A stretch of 35,351 nucleotides of DNA from Helicobacter sp. 13S00401-1. GTDB lineage: Bacteria; Campylobacterota; Campylobacteria; Campylobacterales; Helicobacteraceae. Position numbers and translations under genes: made by a program. Below the pieces are notes generated by a model that saw nothing but the letters and a program-made list of their open reading frames with translations, searched no databases and was not told the DNA's origin. The stretch spans positions 1 to 35,351 of the forward strand of contig NZ_MLAR01000015.1 in the NCBI RefSeq assembly GCF_002272925.1, read 5' to 3'. The first letter of the stretch is position 1. Each line of letters opens with the position of its first letter. Shown piece by piece: positions 16,593 through 24,852 of the stretch.

Positions 16593-17174
16593 GTGACAAA
16601 AGAGCTAGTTAGAAAAGAATATAAAAAGGCCCTATTAAAAAAAAGTGGTTTTAATATAAGAGATAAGCTAGCTGAAACTAAAATCTTAAAGCTTTTAGAA
16701 TCTAAAAAGGGCTTAAAACCTAGAAAGTTAAAAGTACTTTTATATCTAAATCTTCCCCATGAAGTAAGCCTTTACTCGCTTATAAAACACCTAAGATTTA
16801 ATCATAAAGATTATGAAGTCTATGTTCCTAGTCTTATAAGTCCTCTAATATCTAAAAAAACACAAGCCAAAAGTTTTAAGGTAGTAAAATTACGCCTGCC
16901 TCTAAAAAAGGGGCATTTTAATATAAAAGAGCCCAAAGCTAGGGTGCCTTTTTTTTTCAAAGACGCCAGGATGGATGTTTTAGTAGTCCCAGTACTTGGA
17001 GTTGATAAGTCTTATAAAAGAATAGGATTTGGAAAAGGTATGTATGATATTTTTTATAGTTTACAAAACCCTAAGCCTTATTTGATATTTGTCAGTAGGA
17101 TAAGGAATGTATCTAGGTTGAATGTAGGATTAAAACATGATATTTATTCAAAAGATTATATATGGAGCAATTAA
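16593..17174 (+). CDS. 5-formyltetrahydrofolate cyclo-ligase family protein
   Basis: This enzyme converts 5-formyl-THF to 5,10-methenyl-THF with ATP, returning a stored folate form to one-carbon metabolism. The 193-residue protein starts at GTG 16593 behind TAAGGGG. It begins with the basic helix MTKELVRKEYKKALLKK. It carries the family signature KRIGFGKGMYDIFY at 142-155, which binds ATP phosphate, and VLVVPVLGVDKSYKR before it. The N-terminal half is more diverged than typical. The stop codon is directly followed by the GTG of rny, so the two are coupled. The neighbourhood matches the Campylobacter order Cj1208-Cj1209. Confidence 0.85.
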   Translation: MTKELVRKEYKKALLKKSGFNIRDKLAETKILKLLESKKGLKPRKLKVLLYLNLPHEVSLYSLIKHLRFNHKDYEVYVPSLISPLISKKTQAKSFKVVKLRLPLKKGHFNIKEPKARVPFFFKDARMDVLVVPVLGVDKSYKRIGFGKGMYDIFYSLQNPKPYLIFVSRIRNVSRLNVGLKHDIYSKDYIWSN

Positions 17175-18740
17175 GTGGAGATTTTAGCATCAGTAATAAT
17201 TACAGTACTAGCAATATTATTTATAGGATATATGACTAAGCGTTTTTTTAACTCAAACGTTGTATTGCAACTTGAACAAAGCAAAGCCCAAATCAAAGCC
17301 TTAGAATCTGAAATCAAACAAATAATGAGAGATAGACATCTAAAACTAAAAGAAGAAAGACATAACTTTGATAAAAGCATGCAAAAAGAAAGAAGCATCT
17401 TAGAAACTGAGTATAAAAATAAGCTTTATGAGATAGACCGACTAGAAAAAGAGTTAGAACATAAGATAGACCATCACTTACAAGAAGCAAAAATTCACAA
17501 GGATAATGCTGAAAAAGAGTATCTAAAACTAGTTAGACTAACTTATGAACAAGAAAAAGTTATGAAAGACTATGAAGAAGCTAAGCTTCAAGCTCAAGAT
17601 GTTTTGCAAAACTATACTAGTCTTGATATTAACGAAGCTAAAAAGATGCTTCTTAATGAGCTAGAAGATGAGTTAGAAAGAGAAAAAGCCCTTATGATAA
17701 GAAGGGCAGAAATAGCAGCTAGGGAAGAATCGCGCGCTAAAGCAAACTATATCATAGCTCAAGCTACAACGCGCTTTGCAAGTGAATATGTAAATGAGCG
17801 CTTAGTTAATGTAGTAAACATTCCAAATGATGAGCTAAAAGGGCGCATCATAGGTAAAGATGGCAGAAATATAAGAAGTTTAGAGCTTATAACTGGAGTT
17901 GACTTTATCATAGATGACACGCCTAATACTATACTTCTTTCTAGCTTTAACACCTATAGGCGAGCTATGGCTACTCGCACTTTAGAAGAGCTAGTCTTAG
18001 ATGGTAGAATCCATCCCGCAAGGATAGAAGAAGTGTATGAGAGAGTAAAGACTAGGATGGATGAAGAGATATTAAAAGAGGGTGAAGAAGTAGTGCTTGA
18101 TATGGGCTTAGGCTACATGGACCCTGAACTTAAAAGGTTAGTAGGCAAGTTAAAATATAGGGCTTCATTTGGACAAAATGCTTTAGCACACAGTATAGAA
18201 GTAGCCTACTTAGCAGGCATCATAGCAGGAGAGTTAAACGGAGATGAAAAGCTTGCAAGGCGTGCTGGCTTGCTCCATGATATAGGTAAAAGTTTAACCC
18301 AAGAAAGAGGGGGGAATCACGTCGACTTAGGAGCAGAGATCTGTACTCACTATAAAGAACATCCTATAGTTATAAACGCCATACTTGCCCACCATGGTAA
18401 TGAAGAATCTAAGTCTATAGAGTGTAGTGCAGTTTGTACAGCTGATGTTTTAAGTGCGGCAAGACCAGGTGCACGCATGGAAGTTTTAGAAGGCTTTTTA
18501 AGCCGTATGCAAGACTTAGAAAAGATAGCTATGAATAAGTTTGGAGTTAAGCAAGCTTATGCAATCCATGCAGGGCGTGAGCTTAGAGTTATAGTAAGAG
18601 CAGACTTAGTAGATGATCTTTGTGCTACTACTTTATCAAGAGATATAGCTAGTGAGATAGAAAAAACCTTGCAGTATCCTGGTGAGATAAAAGTAAGTGT
18701 TATAAGAGAAACTAGGGCTGTAGAGTATGCTAAACAGTAG
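17175..18740 (+). CDS. rny: Ribonuclease Y
   Basis: RNase Y is a membrane-anchored endoribonuclease that initiates mRNA decay. The 521-residue protein has an N-terminal membrane helix (residues 4-20), a long charged coiled coil (about 28-200), and a KH RNA-binding domain around residue 223 (GRIIGKDGRNIRSLE). The HD domain has LLHDIGK with His368-Asp369 as metal ligands, HSIEVAYLAG before it and AILAHHGNEE after it. It ends in AVEYAK, typical of the family. Translation starts at GTG 17175 with no gap after the upstream stop. The start is supported because the hydrophobic anchor begins at once. Confidence 0.96.
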   Translation: MEILASVIITVLAILFIGYMTKRFFNSNVVLQLEQSKAQIKALESEIKQIMRDRHLKLKEERHNFDKSMQKERSILETEYKNKLYEIDRLEKELEHKIDHHLQEAKIHKDNAEKEYLKLVRLTYEQEKVMKDYEEAKLQAQDVLQNYTSLDINEAKKMLLNELEDELEREKALMIRRAEIAAREESRAKANYIIAQATTRFASEYVNERLVNVVNIPNDELKGRIIGKDGRNIRSLELITGVDFIIDDTPNTILLSSFNTYRRAMATRTLEELVLDGRIHPARIEEVYERVKTRMDEEILKEGEEVVLDMGLGYMDPELKRLVGKLKYRASFGQNALAHSIEVAYLAGIIAGELNGDEKLARRAGLLHDIGKSLTQERGGNHVDLGAEICTHYKEHPIVINAILAHHGNEESKSIECSAVCTADVLSAARPGARMEVLEGFLSRMQDLEKIAMNKFGVKQAYAIHAGRELRVIVRADLVDDLCATTLSRDIASEIEKTLQYPGEIKVSVIRETRAVEYAKQ

Positions 18741-18782
18741 TTTTTTTAAAATCTAAAATAAAATCTTAAAAAAGAAAAAGAC

Positions 18783-20726
18783 ATGCAACATCAAGCACAA
18801 GAAGAAAAAAGTATATATGAAAAAAACCTAGAAGCTTTAAGGGTGCGCGATCCCTTACTTCATAGAGATCTTTTAAATATAAAAACTAATACTAAGTTTG
18901 AAGTCTATCTAGGCAGTGATAATGCTGACTTTAACATCATAGATATAGAATCTAAAAAACCTCTTTTTGAAAGTAACTCTTTAAGTGAAAACATGGCACT
19001 TTATGAAGACTTAAAGTCTTATAGTTACTATCCTTATCTTTATTTTTACGGACTGGGTAATGGAGTGCTTTTTAGAATGCTTCTAGGTAATACTCTCTTA
19101 AAACGCCTAGTAGTTATAGAACCAGAACTTGAGATAATTTATATAGTCTTAAATCTAGTTGATTTTAGTGAGCAAATCTATACTAACAAACTTATACTTC
19201 TTTACTCTAAGTACTGTAACTATCAGATGATACTTTCTCTTTTTGATATGGATAAGTTTTCTAAGATCTATTCTAAAGTCTATGATCTTTTAAGTGTTTT
19301 TAGATTCTATGATAGTTTTAAAGATGAGATATTACGTATCAACCAAGACTTTATAAAAGCTATAGAACATAGCGTTATAAGCGTGGGTAATGACACTCAA
19401 GATGCTATCATAGGTCTAAAACACCATATATTAAACATGAAAGATGTACTTTCAAATCCTAGTCTTTTAGAGCTGCATGCAAGACTTAAAGATAGAGATA
19501 CAGCTATCATAGTTTCAACTGGACCAAGCTTATATAAACAACTTGCCACTTTAAAAGATATAGCACCCTTTGTCACTATCTTTTGCATAGATGCGAGTTT
19601 TCCTGTGCTTTATAAAGCTGGCATTAAGCCTGATATAGTTTTTACCTTAGAGCGCGTAAAAGAAAGTGCAAAGTTTTATGAAGATACTCCTAAGAAGGCA
19701 CAAGAAGGTGTTATCTTTGAGTTAACTTCTATAGTTCATAGAGATACTATTAAGGCTATAACTCGTGGCACTAAACAGTTTAGTTTTAGACCCTTTGGAT
19801 ATACAAGTATATTTAGATTCCATGAGTATGGTTACTTGGGTATAGGTATGAGTGCTGCTAATATGGCTTATGAGTTAGTAGTACACTCACGTTTTAAACG
19901 CTGTATCATCATAGGACAAGACCTAGCTTTTGGAGAAGATGGTAGCTCTCACTCTAAAGGCGCAGTTTATGGAGAAGATGAGATAAAGCCTAAAGGACAA
20001 GATCCTAAAAAAAATGCCCTTTTGGTAGAAAAATATGGAGGAGGGGGCTTAGTAGAGACTACTGAAGTTTGGAAGCTTTTTTTAAACTTTTATGAAAAAG
20101 ATATAGCCCAAACTCCTTACAACTTAGAAGTGATAAACTCAACTGAAGGAGGGGCGCGTATAAGAGGAACTAAGGAGCTACCTTTTAAAGAAGCCATAAA
20201 GCTAGTAAAAAAGATACAAAAAGAGCCACTAGTTTTACACTATCCAGATAGAAACTACACTACATACAGGCTAAAAGAGGCTATAAATCAAGTTGAAGAC
20301 TTGATAACTTATGGAAGGGCTACTAAAAAAAAGGTAGAAAAAACTTTTTTAAAACTAGTTAAGTTTTTAGAAAAGATAGAAAAGCTTAACAAACAAAATA
20401 AGCTTGACTTACTAGTCTTTAAAGCTATGGAATCTATAAGTAAAGATATAGATAGCGTAAAAGAGACTTATAATGAAGAGCGTTTTATGGACTACTTTGG
20501 AGATGCCTTGCAGTCTTATATCTTTCATCAAGAACTAGATATAGCTAAGATCTTAGTTAAGCCTATCACTACTGAGATAGAACAAAAGGCTAAAACTTTA
20601 GAATTACTTTACGCGCATAAGTACTGGCTTTTTAGTTTAGCTGGCGGTATAGATTCTGTCTTAAAAGTAGTAAGCAAGTCTTTGAGGGCTTTAAAGGCAA
20701 AGTCTAAACCTCTTTTATCAAACTAA
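18783..20726 (+). CDS. Motility accessory factor (Maf/DUF115) flagellin glycosyltransferase family
   Basis: A 647-residue Maf-type protein. Residues about 1-200 match the style of the Maf N-terminal domain (YLYFYGLGNGVLFRMLLG, VVIEPELEIIY). The central DUF115/MptE-like domain contains IIVSTGPSLYKQLATLKD, CIDASFPVLYKAGIKPDI and RCIIIGQDLAFGEDGSSHSK. The C-terminal 200 residues are helical. In Campylobacter, Helicobacter and Aeromonas these proteins transfer pseudaminic or legionaminic acid onto flagellin in the cytoplasm, which is needed for filament assembly. The donor sugar here is unknown and no sugar biosynthesis gene is in the window. It follows rny by 42 bases and is probably in the same transcript. 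Confidence 0.9.
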   Translation: MQHQAQEEKSIYEKNLEALRVRDPLLHRDLLNIKTNTKFEVYLGSDNADFNIIDIESKKPLFESNSLSENMALYEDLKSYSYYPYLYFYGLGNGVLFRMLLGNTLLKRLVVIEPELEIIYIVLNLVDFSEQIYTNKLILLYSKYCNYQMILSLFDMDKFSKIYSKVYDLLSVFRFYDSFKDEILRINQDFIKAIEHSVISVGNDTQDAIIGLKHHILNMKDVLSNPSLLELHARLKDRDTAIIVSTGPSLYKQLATLKDIAPFVTIFCIDASFPVLYKAGIKPDIVFTLERVKESAKFYEDTPKKAQEGVIFELTSIVHRDTIKAITRGTKQFSFRPFGYTSIFRFHEYGYLGIGMSAANMAYELVVHSRFKRCIIIGQDLAFGEDGSSHSKGAVYGEDEIKPKGQDPKKNALLVEKYGGGGLVETTEVWKLFLNFYEKDIAQTPYNLEVINSTEGGARIRGTKELPFKEAIKLVKKIQKEPLVLHYPDRNYTTYRLKEAINQVEDLITYGRATKKKVEKTFLKLVKFLEKIEKLNKQNKLDLLVFKAMESISKDIDSVKETYNEERFMDYFGDALQSYIFHQELDIAKILVKPITTEIEQKAKTLELLYAHKYWLFSLAGGIDSVLKVVSKSLRALKAKSKPLLSN

Positions 20727-20737
20727 AAGCTTTTAGT

Positions 20738-21931
20738 ATGCAAACTACTTCTTTAGACTCTGCAAATAAGGGCTACTTAAAAGTGATACTGCTTTTAGCT
20801 TTATCTAGTTTTTGTATGGGTGTGGCTGAGTTTATAGTAGCAGGAATTCTAACTCCTTTAGGCCATAGATACCATTTAAGTGATGATGATATAGGCTATA
20901 TGTCAACTATATATGCAATAGGTGTCGTTATAGGTGCGCCTATACTAGGAGTGTTAGTTTCACGTTTTAACTATAAGTTTCAGCTTGCAAGCACTATAAG
21001 TATCTTTGGGATTTCTAATCTAGCGATTTTTATCTTTGATAACTTTGCATTTTCCTTAGTGGCTCGCTTTATTAGTGGGCTTATGCACGGTCTTTTTTTT
21101 GTTATAGCAACAGTTATAGCCTTAAAAGTTTCTCCTAAAGAAAAAGCTAGTTTTGCTTTAAGCTTAATGGTAGGTGGTCTTACTTTAGCTTTAGTTAGTG
21201 GTGTGCCTTTAGGGATATATCTTTCAAGGTTTGATTTACTTTTTCCTTTTTTGTTTTTAGCCATTGTTAGTTTTATAGTAAGTGGTTTGATACTAGTTTT
21301 TATGCCACGCATCACTTCTAAAAAACACGGGCTTAGCAGTCTTTTTTTAGCCTTTAAGTTTAAGATTCTAAGTATAGGTTTTTTAATAACTGCTTTTACT
21401 TGTGGGTCTCAGTTTGTAAGTTATATCTACCTAAGAGTGTATTTAGAGGCCTTAAACTTTAGTCCTAAAGATATAGTTAATATATTTTTGATTTATGGTA
21501 TAAGTGCGATTTTAGGTAACTTGTTAGGCGGAAAGATAACTGATAGATTTGGTTCTTTTAAGGCTTTGATGATTATTTTAATCTTGCAAATTTTAAGTTT
21601 TTCATCCTTAAGTTATATCTTTTTTTTAAAGCCTTATTTGAGTATATTAAGCATTATACTTTTAGGCTTTTTTGGATTTGCAAGCATTGCGCCTTTAAAG
21701 ATGTTATCTTCATTTTTAGCTCATAGATTTACACCAGATTCTATAAGCTCTACTATCTCGCTAAATGAAGGCTCTTTTAATGTAGGCATAGCCCTAGCTA
21801 GTTTTGTAGGGGGCTTAAGCAGTGCTTATATAAGTGTGTTTAGTAATGGAAGTTTAAGCGCGCTTTTTAGTCTTTTGGCTTTAGGACTACTTTTAATATT
21901 TGTTAGAAAGGTTTATTATGGCAGAGCTTAA
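20738..21931 (+). CDS. MFS efflux transporter, AraJ/sugar-efflux-like
   Basis: A 397-residue protein with twelve predicted membrane segments. The first helix FCMGVAEFIVAGILTPL followed by YMSTIYAIGVVIGAPI is characteristic of the drug:H+ antiporter-1 group (AraJ, YdhP, SotB-like). A conserved MFS loop (GKITDRFGSFKALM) lies near residue 265-280. Export of a small molecule is expected, but the substrate is unknown. The start ATG lies 11 bases after maf with no good ribosome site, so translation may depend on readthrough coupling. The end overlaps hypD by 14 bases. Confidence 0.87.
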   Translation: MQTTSLDSANKGYLKVILLLALSSFCMGVAEFIVAGILTPLGHRYHLSDDDIGYMSTIYAIGVVIGAPILGVLVSRFNYKFQLASTISIFGISNLAIFIFDNFAFSLVARFISGLMHGLFFVIATVIALKVSPKEKASFALSLMVGGLTLALVSGVPLGIYLSRFDLLFPFLFLAIVSFIVSGLILVFMPRITSKKHGLSSLFLAFKFKILSIGFLITAFTCGSQFVSYIYLRVYLEALNFSPKDIVNIFLIYGISAILGNLLGGKITDRFGSFKALMIILILQILSFSSLSYIFFLKPYLSILSIILLGFFGFASIAPLKMLSSFLAHRFTPDSISSTISLNEGSFNVGIALASFVGGLSSAYISVFSNGSLSALFSLLALGLLLIFVRKVYYGRA

Positions 21932-23039
21932 AAATGGGCTTGATTATATAGGAGTTTATAGAGATTCTAAGACTTTAAAAGCTTTAAGTGAAGAGATAAA
22001 AAAAGAAGCTTTAAACTTAAAAGATTCACTTTTTATAATGGAAGTTTGCGGCGGCCACACCCATACTTTAATGAAGTACGCCTTAAAAGACTTAATAGAA
22101 TCTAAAAATCTTAACTTTATCCACGGCCCAGGTTGCCCAGTATGTGTTATGCCAAAGTCACGCATCTCTCATGCTTACGCTTTAAGCTTTGAAAAAGATG
22201 TCATCCTTTGCACGTTAGGAGATATGATAAAAGTTCCTGGTCTTAAAGGCTCACTTAGTGATGCAAGGGCAAGGGGGGCAGATGTAAGATTTGTCTACTC
22301 GCCACTAGATTGTCTAAAGATAGCTAGTGAAAACAAAGACAAAAAGATAGTCTACTTTGCTATAGGTTTTGAAACCACTACTCCTATGAGTGCTGCTCTT
22401 TTAGAACAAGCCATAAAGCAAGATGTGACTAATCTTTACTTTCATGTAAACCATGTCTTAGTTCCACCACCTCTAAATCTTATCCTTAGCGATCCTAAGT
22501 GCAGGGTTAATGCCCTCTTAGCACCCTCTCACGTAAGTGTTATAACAGGAGCTAAGATCTATGAAGACTTAGCAAGTAACTTTAAGATTCCAATAGTAGT
22601 AAGCGGCTTTGAGCCAGTTGATATGCTGCACTCAACCCTAATGCTTATAAGGCAAAAAAATGAAGGCAGGGCAGAAGTAGAGATTGAATACTCACGTCTT
22701 ACTAGTAAGGAAGGGAACTTAAAAGCACAAAGCATGATAGAAAAGTACTTTGAAGTTAGGCCTAGTTTTGAGTGGAGGGGACTAGGCGAGATGCCTAAGT
22801 CAGCTTTAAAGTTGAAAAAAGAGTATGCAAGATTTGATGCTGAAAAGATTTGGGATCTAAGCCATATACAAGCTAAAGAATCTAAAGCTTGCCTTTGTGG
22901 AGAGATACTAAAAGGAAAGGCTTATCCAAAAGATTGCAAAGTCTTTGGCAAGGCTTGCACTCCTAGCACTCCTATGGGAAGTTGCATGGTAAGTAGTGAA
23001 GGGGCTTGCAGTGCTTACTATAAGTATGGGAGAGATTAA
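21918..23039 (+). CDS. hypD: Hydrogenase maturation protein HypD
   Basis: HypD, with HypC, provides the scaffold for assembling the Fe(CN)2CO group of [NiFe] hydrogenases. ATG 21918 is taken as the start because AGAAAGG lies 6 bases upstream. An in-frame TTG at 21900 would place that site inside the gene. The resulting 373-residue protein has VCGGHTHTLMKYAL (Cys44), HGPGCPVCVMPK (Cys73, Cys76), FAIGFETTTPMS, VNHVLVPPPLN and SGFEPVDMLHS. It also has the C-terminal iron-sulphur cysteines in CLCGEILKGKAYPKDCKVFG and GSCMVSSEGACSAYYKYG. All key residues are present. It overlaps the MFS gene by 14 bases. No other hyp or hydrogenase gene is in the window. Confidence 0.96.
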   Translation: MAELKNGLDYIGVYRDSKTLKALSEEIKKEALNLKDSLFIMEVCGGHTHTLMKYALKDLIESKNLNFIHGPGCPVCVMPKSRISHAYALSFEKDVILCTLGDMIKVPGLKGSLSDARARGADVRFVYSPLDCLKIASENKDKKIVYFAIGFETTTPMSAALLEQAIKQDVTNLYFHVNHVLVPPPLNLILSDPKCRVNALLAPSHVSVITGAKIYEDLASNFKIPIVVSGFEPVDMLHSTLMLIRQKNEGRAEVEIEYSRLTSKEGNLKAQSMIEKYFEVRPSFEWRGLGEMPKSALKLKKEYARFDAEKIWDLSHIQAKESKACLCGEILKGKAYPKDCKVFGKACTPSTPMGSCMVSSEGACSAYYKYGRD

Positions 23040-23045
23040 AAAGAT

Positions 23046-23690
23046 ATGGAATCTAGTTTAGATTCTAAGTTAGTCTTAGGAAGTGATGGCAGCTATAGCC
23101 TTTATAATGATGAGTATAAGCAAAGCTATCATGCTAAGAGTTTAGGTGCTTTTACTGAGACTATGAGTAAGCATGTACTGCCAGCTTTAGAGTTTGTAAA
23201 AAATGAGGGTTTAAAAGAAGTTAAGATCTTAGATATATGTTTTGGACTAGGATTTAACGCCTTTTTAAGCATGATGTACTTTCAAAAAGTGCTCATCTAC
23301 TCTCCTGAAAAATCAAGCTTAAAAGATATATATAACTTTCCTTACCCTAAAGACTTAGATTCCTTAAAGCCTAATATCGCCTTAAAAAAGCTTAGCTTAG
23401 AATCTACTTTTAGATATAAAGATAATGTTTTGCATTTTTATGAAGGAGATGCGATTAATTATATACAAAGCTTTGAAGATGGCTTTTTTGATATCATCTA
23501 TCAAGATGCCTTTAGCAAAGAGCATAACGCTGAGCTTTGGAGTAAGGAGTATTTTAGTTTGCTTTTTGCTAAAACTAAGCCTAGATGCCTAGTTACAACT
23601 TATGCTAAAGCTAGGGAAGTAATCCAAAATGTAGAATCTGCAGGCTTTAAAGCAAAGAAGTATGAGCTAGGAAGTTTGTTTTATAAATAA
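23046..23690 (+). CDS. MnmC-like methyltransferase domain protein
   Basis: A 214-residue protein matching the methyltransferase half of MnmC (DUF752). That domain makes the last methylation of mnm5s2U34 in some tRNAs. ILDICFGLGFNAFLS (residues 61-75) is the SAM-binding loop. FFDIIYQDAFSKEHNAELWSKEYF (Asp154) is the family's catalytic-site segment, and CLVTTYAKAREV follows. The FAD-dependent oxidase half of E. coli MnmC is absent, as is usual in stand-alone versions. The start is 6 bases after hypD. The codons just after ATG form a hairpin of two AGATTCTA-type motifs (23049-23065), which could influence initiation. No good ribosome site is visible (only AAAAAG). Confidence 0.8.
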   Translation: MESSLDSKLVLGSDGSYSLYNDEYKQSYHAKSLGAFTETMSKHVLPALEFVKNEGLKEVKILDICFGLGFNAFLSMMYFQKVLIYSPEKSSLKDIYNFPYPKDLDSLKPNIALKKLSLESTFRYKDNVLHFYEGDAINYIQSFEDGFFDIIYQDAFSKEHNAELWSKEYFSLLFAKTKPRCLVTTYAKAREVIQNVESAGFKAKKYELGSLFYK

Positions 23691-23732
23691 TAAAAAGTTG
23701 CGTAATTTTATATGCTCTTAAAATCTAGAAAG

Positions 23733-23738
23733 TATAAT
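23733..23738 (+). promoter_or_regulatory. -10 box for mqnC
   Basis: A perfect TATAAT lies 53 bases before the mqnC start in the 98-base gap after the mnmC-like gene. No -35 box is seen. A CGTAG/CTACG inverted pair just downstream (23739-23758) spans the expected start of transcription. Confidence 0.5.
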
Positions 23739-23791
23739 CGTAGCTAGAAAAATCTACGTTTTAAAAATGTGAATTAATTTAAGGAAGTTTG

Positions 23792-24838
23792 ATGAAAAGA
23801 TACAGTGATGAAGAGATTTTAGATTTGATGGAAAATGCTAGTTTAAAAGACTTAGGAAAGCTAGCAAGTGAGGTTAAAAATGAGCTTCATAAAGATAAGA
23901 TCACAACCTTTATAGTAGATAGAAATATAAACTATACAAATATTTGTTGGGTTGATTGCAAGTTTTGTGCATTTAAGAGAAATATCGGAGAAGAAGGTGA
24001 GTACATCTTAAGCTTTGAAGATATAGATTCTAAGATAGAAGAGCTTTTAGATATAGGCGGTACACAGATACTTTTTCAAGGTGGAGTACACCCTAAGCTT
24101 AAGATAGATTACTATATAGACTTAGTTAGTCATATAGCTAAAAAGTTTCCAACTATAACAATCCACGGCTTTAGCGCCATAGAGATAAACTATATCGCCA
24201 AAGTCTCTCATCTAAGCATAGAAGAGGTTTTAAGACGTCTTAAAAAAGCAGGTCTTAGTTCTATACCTGGTGCTGGGGCTGAGATATTAAGCGATGAAGT
24301 AAGAGATATTATAGCGCCTAAGAAGCTTGATAGCGCTGAGTGGATAGAAGTACATAGACTTGCCCACTTACAAGATATAAAATCAACTGCAACTATGATG
24401 TTTGGAACAGTAGAGAGTAATAAAGATATAATAGAACACTGGCGACGCGTTAGAGACTTGCAAGATGAAACAGGAGGCTTTAGAGCCTTTATACTTTGGA
24501 GTTTTCAACCAGATAACACTCCTTTAAAGTCTGAGTTACCTAACATCTCTAAGGCTAGCAGTCATAGATACCTAAGGTTGCTAGCTTGTTCTAGAATCTA
24601 TCTTGATAATATAGCTAATATACAAAGTAGCTGGGTTACTCAAGGAAGCCATATAGGTCAGTTAGCACTTTTGTTTGGGGCTAATGACTTAGGAAGTACT
24701 ATGATGGAAGAAAATGTAGTTGCAGCAGCAGGAGCAAGAAACTCTATGAATGAAGCTGAGATGATAGAGCTTATAAGAGATATAGGCGAGTATCCAGCTA
24801 AACGAAATACAGCATATGAGATATTGCAAAGATACTAG
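23792..24838 (+). CDS. mqnC: Cyclic dehypoxanthinyl futalosine synthase MqnC
   Basis: MqnC is a radical SAM enzyme that cyclises dehypoxanthine futalosine in the futalosine route to menaquinone. This is the route used by Helicobacter and Campylobacter instead of the Men pathway. The 348-residue protein has the cluster motif CWVDCKFC (Cys52, Cys56, Cys59) in NINYTNICWVDCKFCAFKR, then ILFQGGVHPKL, GFSAIEI and SSIPGAGAEILSD. ATG 23792 is chosen over TTG 23789 because AAGGAAG (23781-23787) is well spaced for it. In H. pylori mqnC (HP0656) is also followed by an M16-family gene (HP0657), as here. Confidence 0.95.
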   Translation: MKRYSDEEILDLMENASLKDLGKLASEVKNELHKDKITTFIVDRNINYTNICWVDCKFCAFKRNIGEEGEYILSFEDIDSKIEELLDIGGTQILFQGGVHPKLKIDYYIDLVSHIAKKFPTITIHGFSAIEINYIAKVSHLSIEEVLRRLKKAGLSSIPGAGAEILSDEVRDIIAPKKLDSAEWIEVHRLAHLQDIKSTATMMFGTVESNKDIIEHWRRVRDLQDETGGFRAFILWSFQPDNTPLKSELPNISKASSHRYLRLLACSRIYLDNIANIQSSWVTQGSHIGQLALLFGANDLGSTMMEENVVAAAGARNSMNEAEMIELIRDIGEYPAKRNTAYEILQRY

Positions 24839-24852
24839 AGGAGTTAGTGCTT

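Noticed and set aside
16947-16956. T-run in the 5-FCL gene
   Set aside because: An eight-base T run is common in AT-rich coding DNA and the frame is intact on both sides.
20980-21315. 111-codon minus-strand Lys/Ile-rich frame
   Set aside because: It is antisense to membrane helices of the MFS transporter and has low-complexity composition typical of such shadows.
21900-21917. Upstream TTG start for hypD
   Set aside because: The AGAAAGG ribosome site lies inside this extension and is correctly spaced for ATG 21918.
22271-22277. G6 tract in hypD, and a similar G6 in rny near 18309
   Set aside because: These are too short for typical slipped-strand phase variation, and both genes are intact and housekeeping in character.
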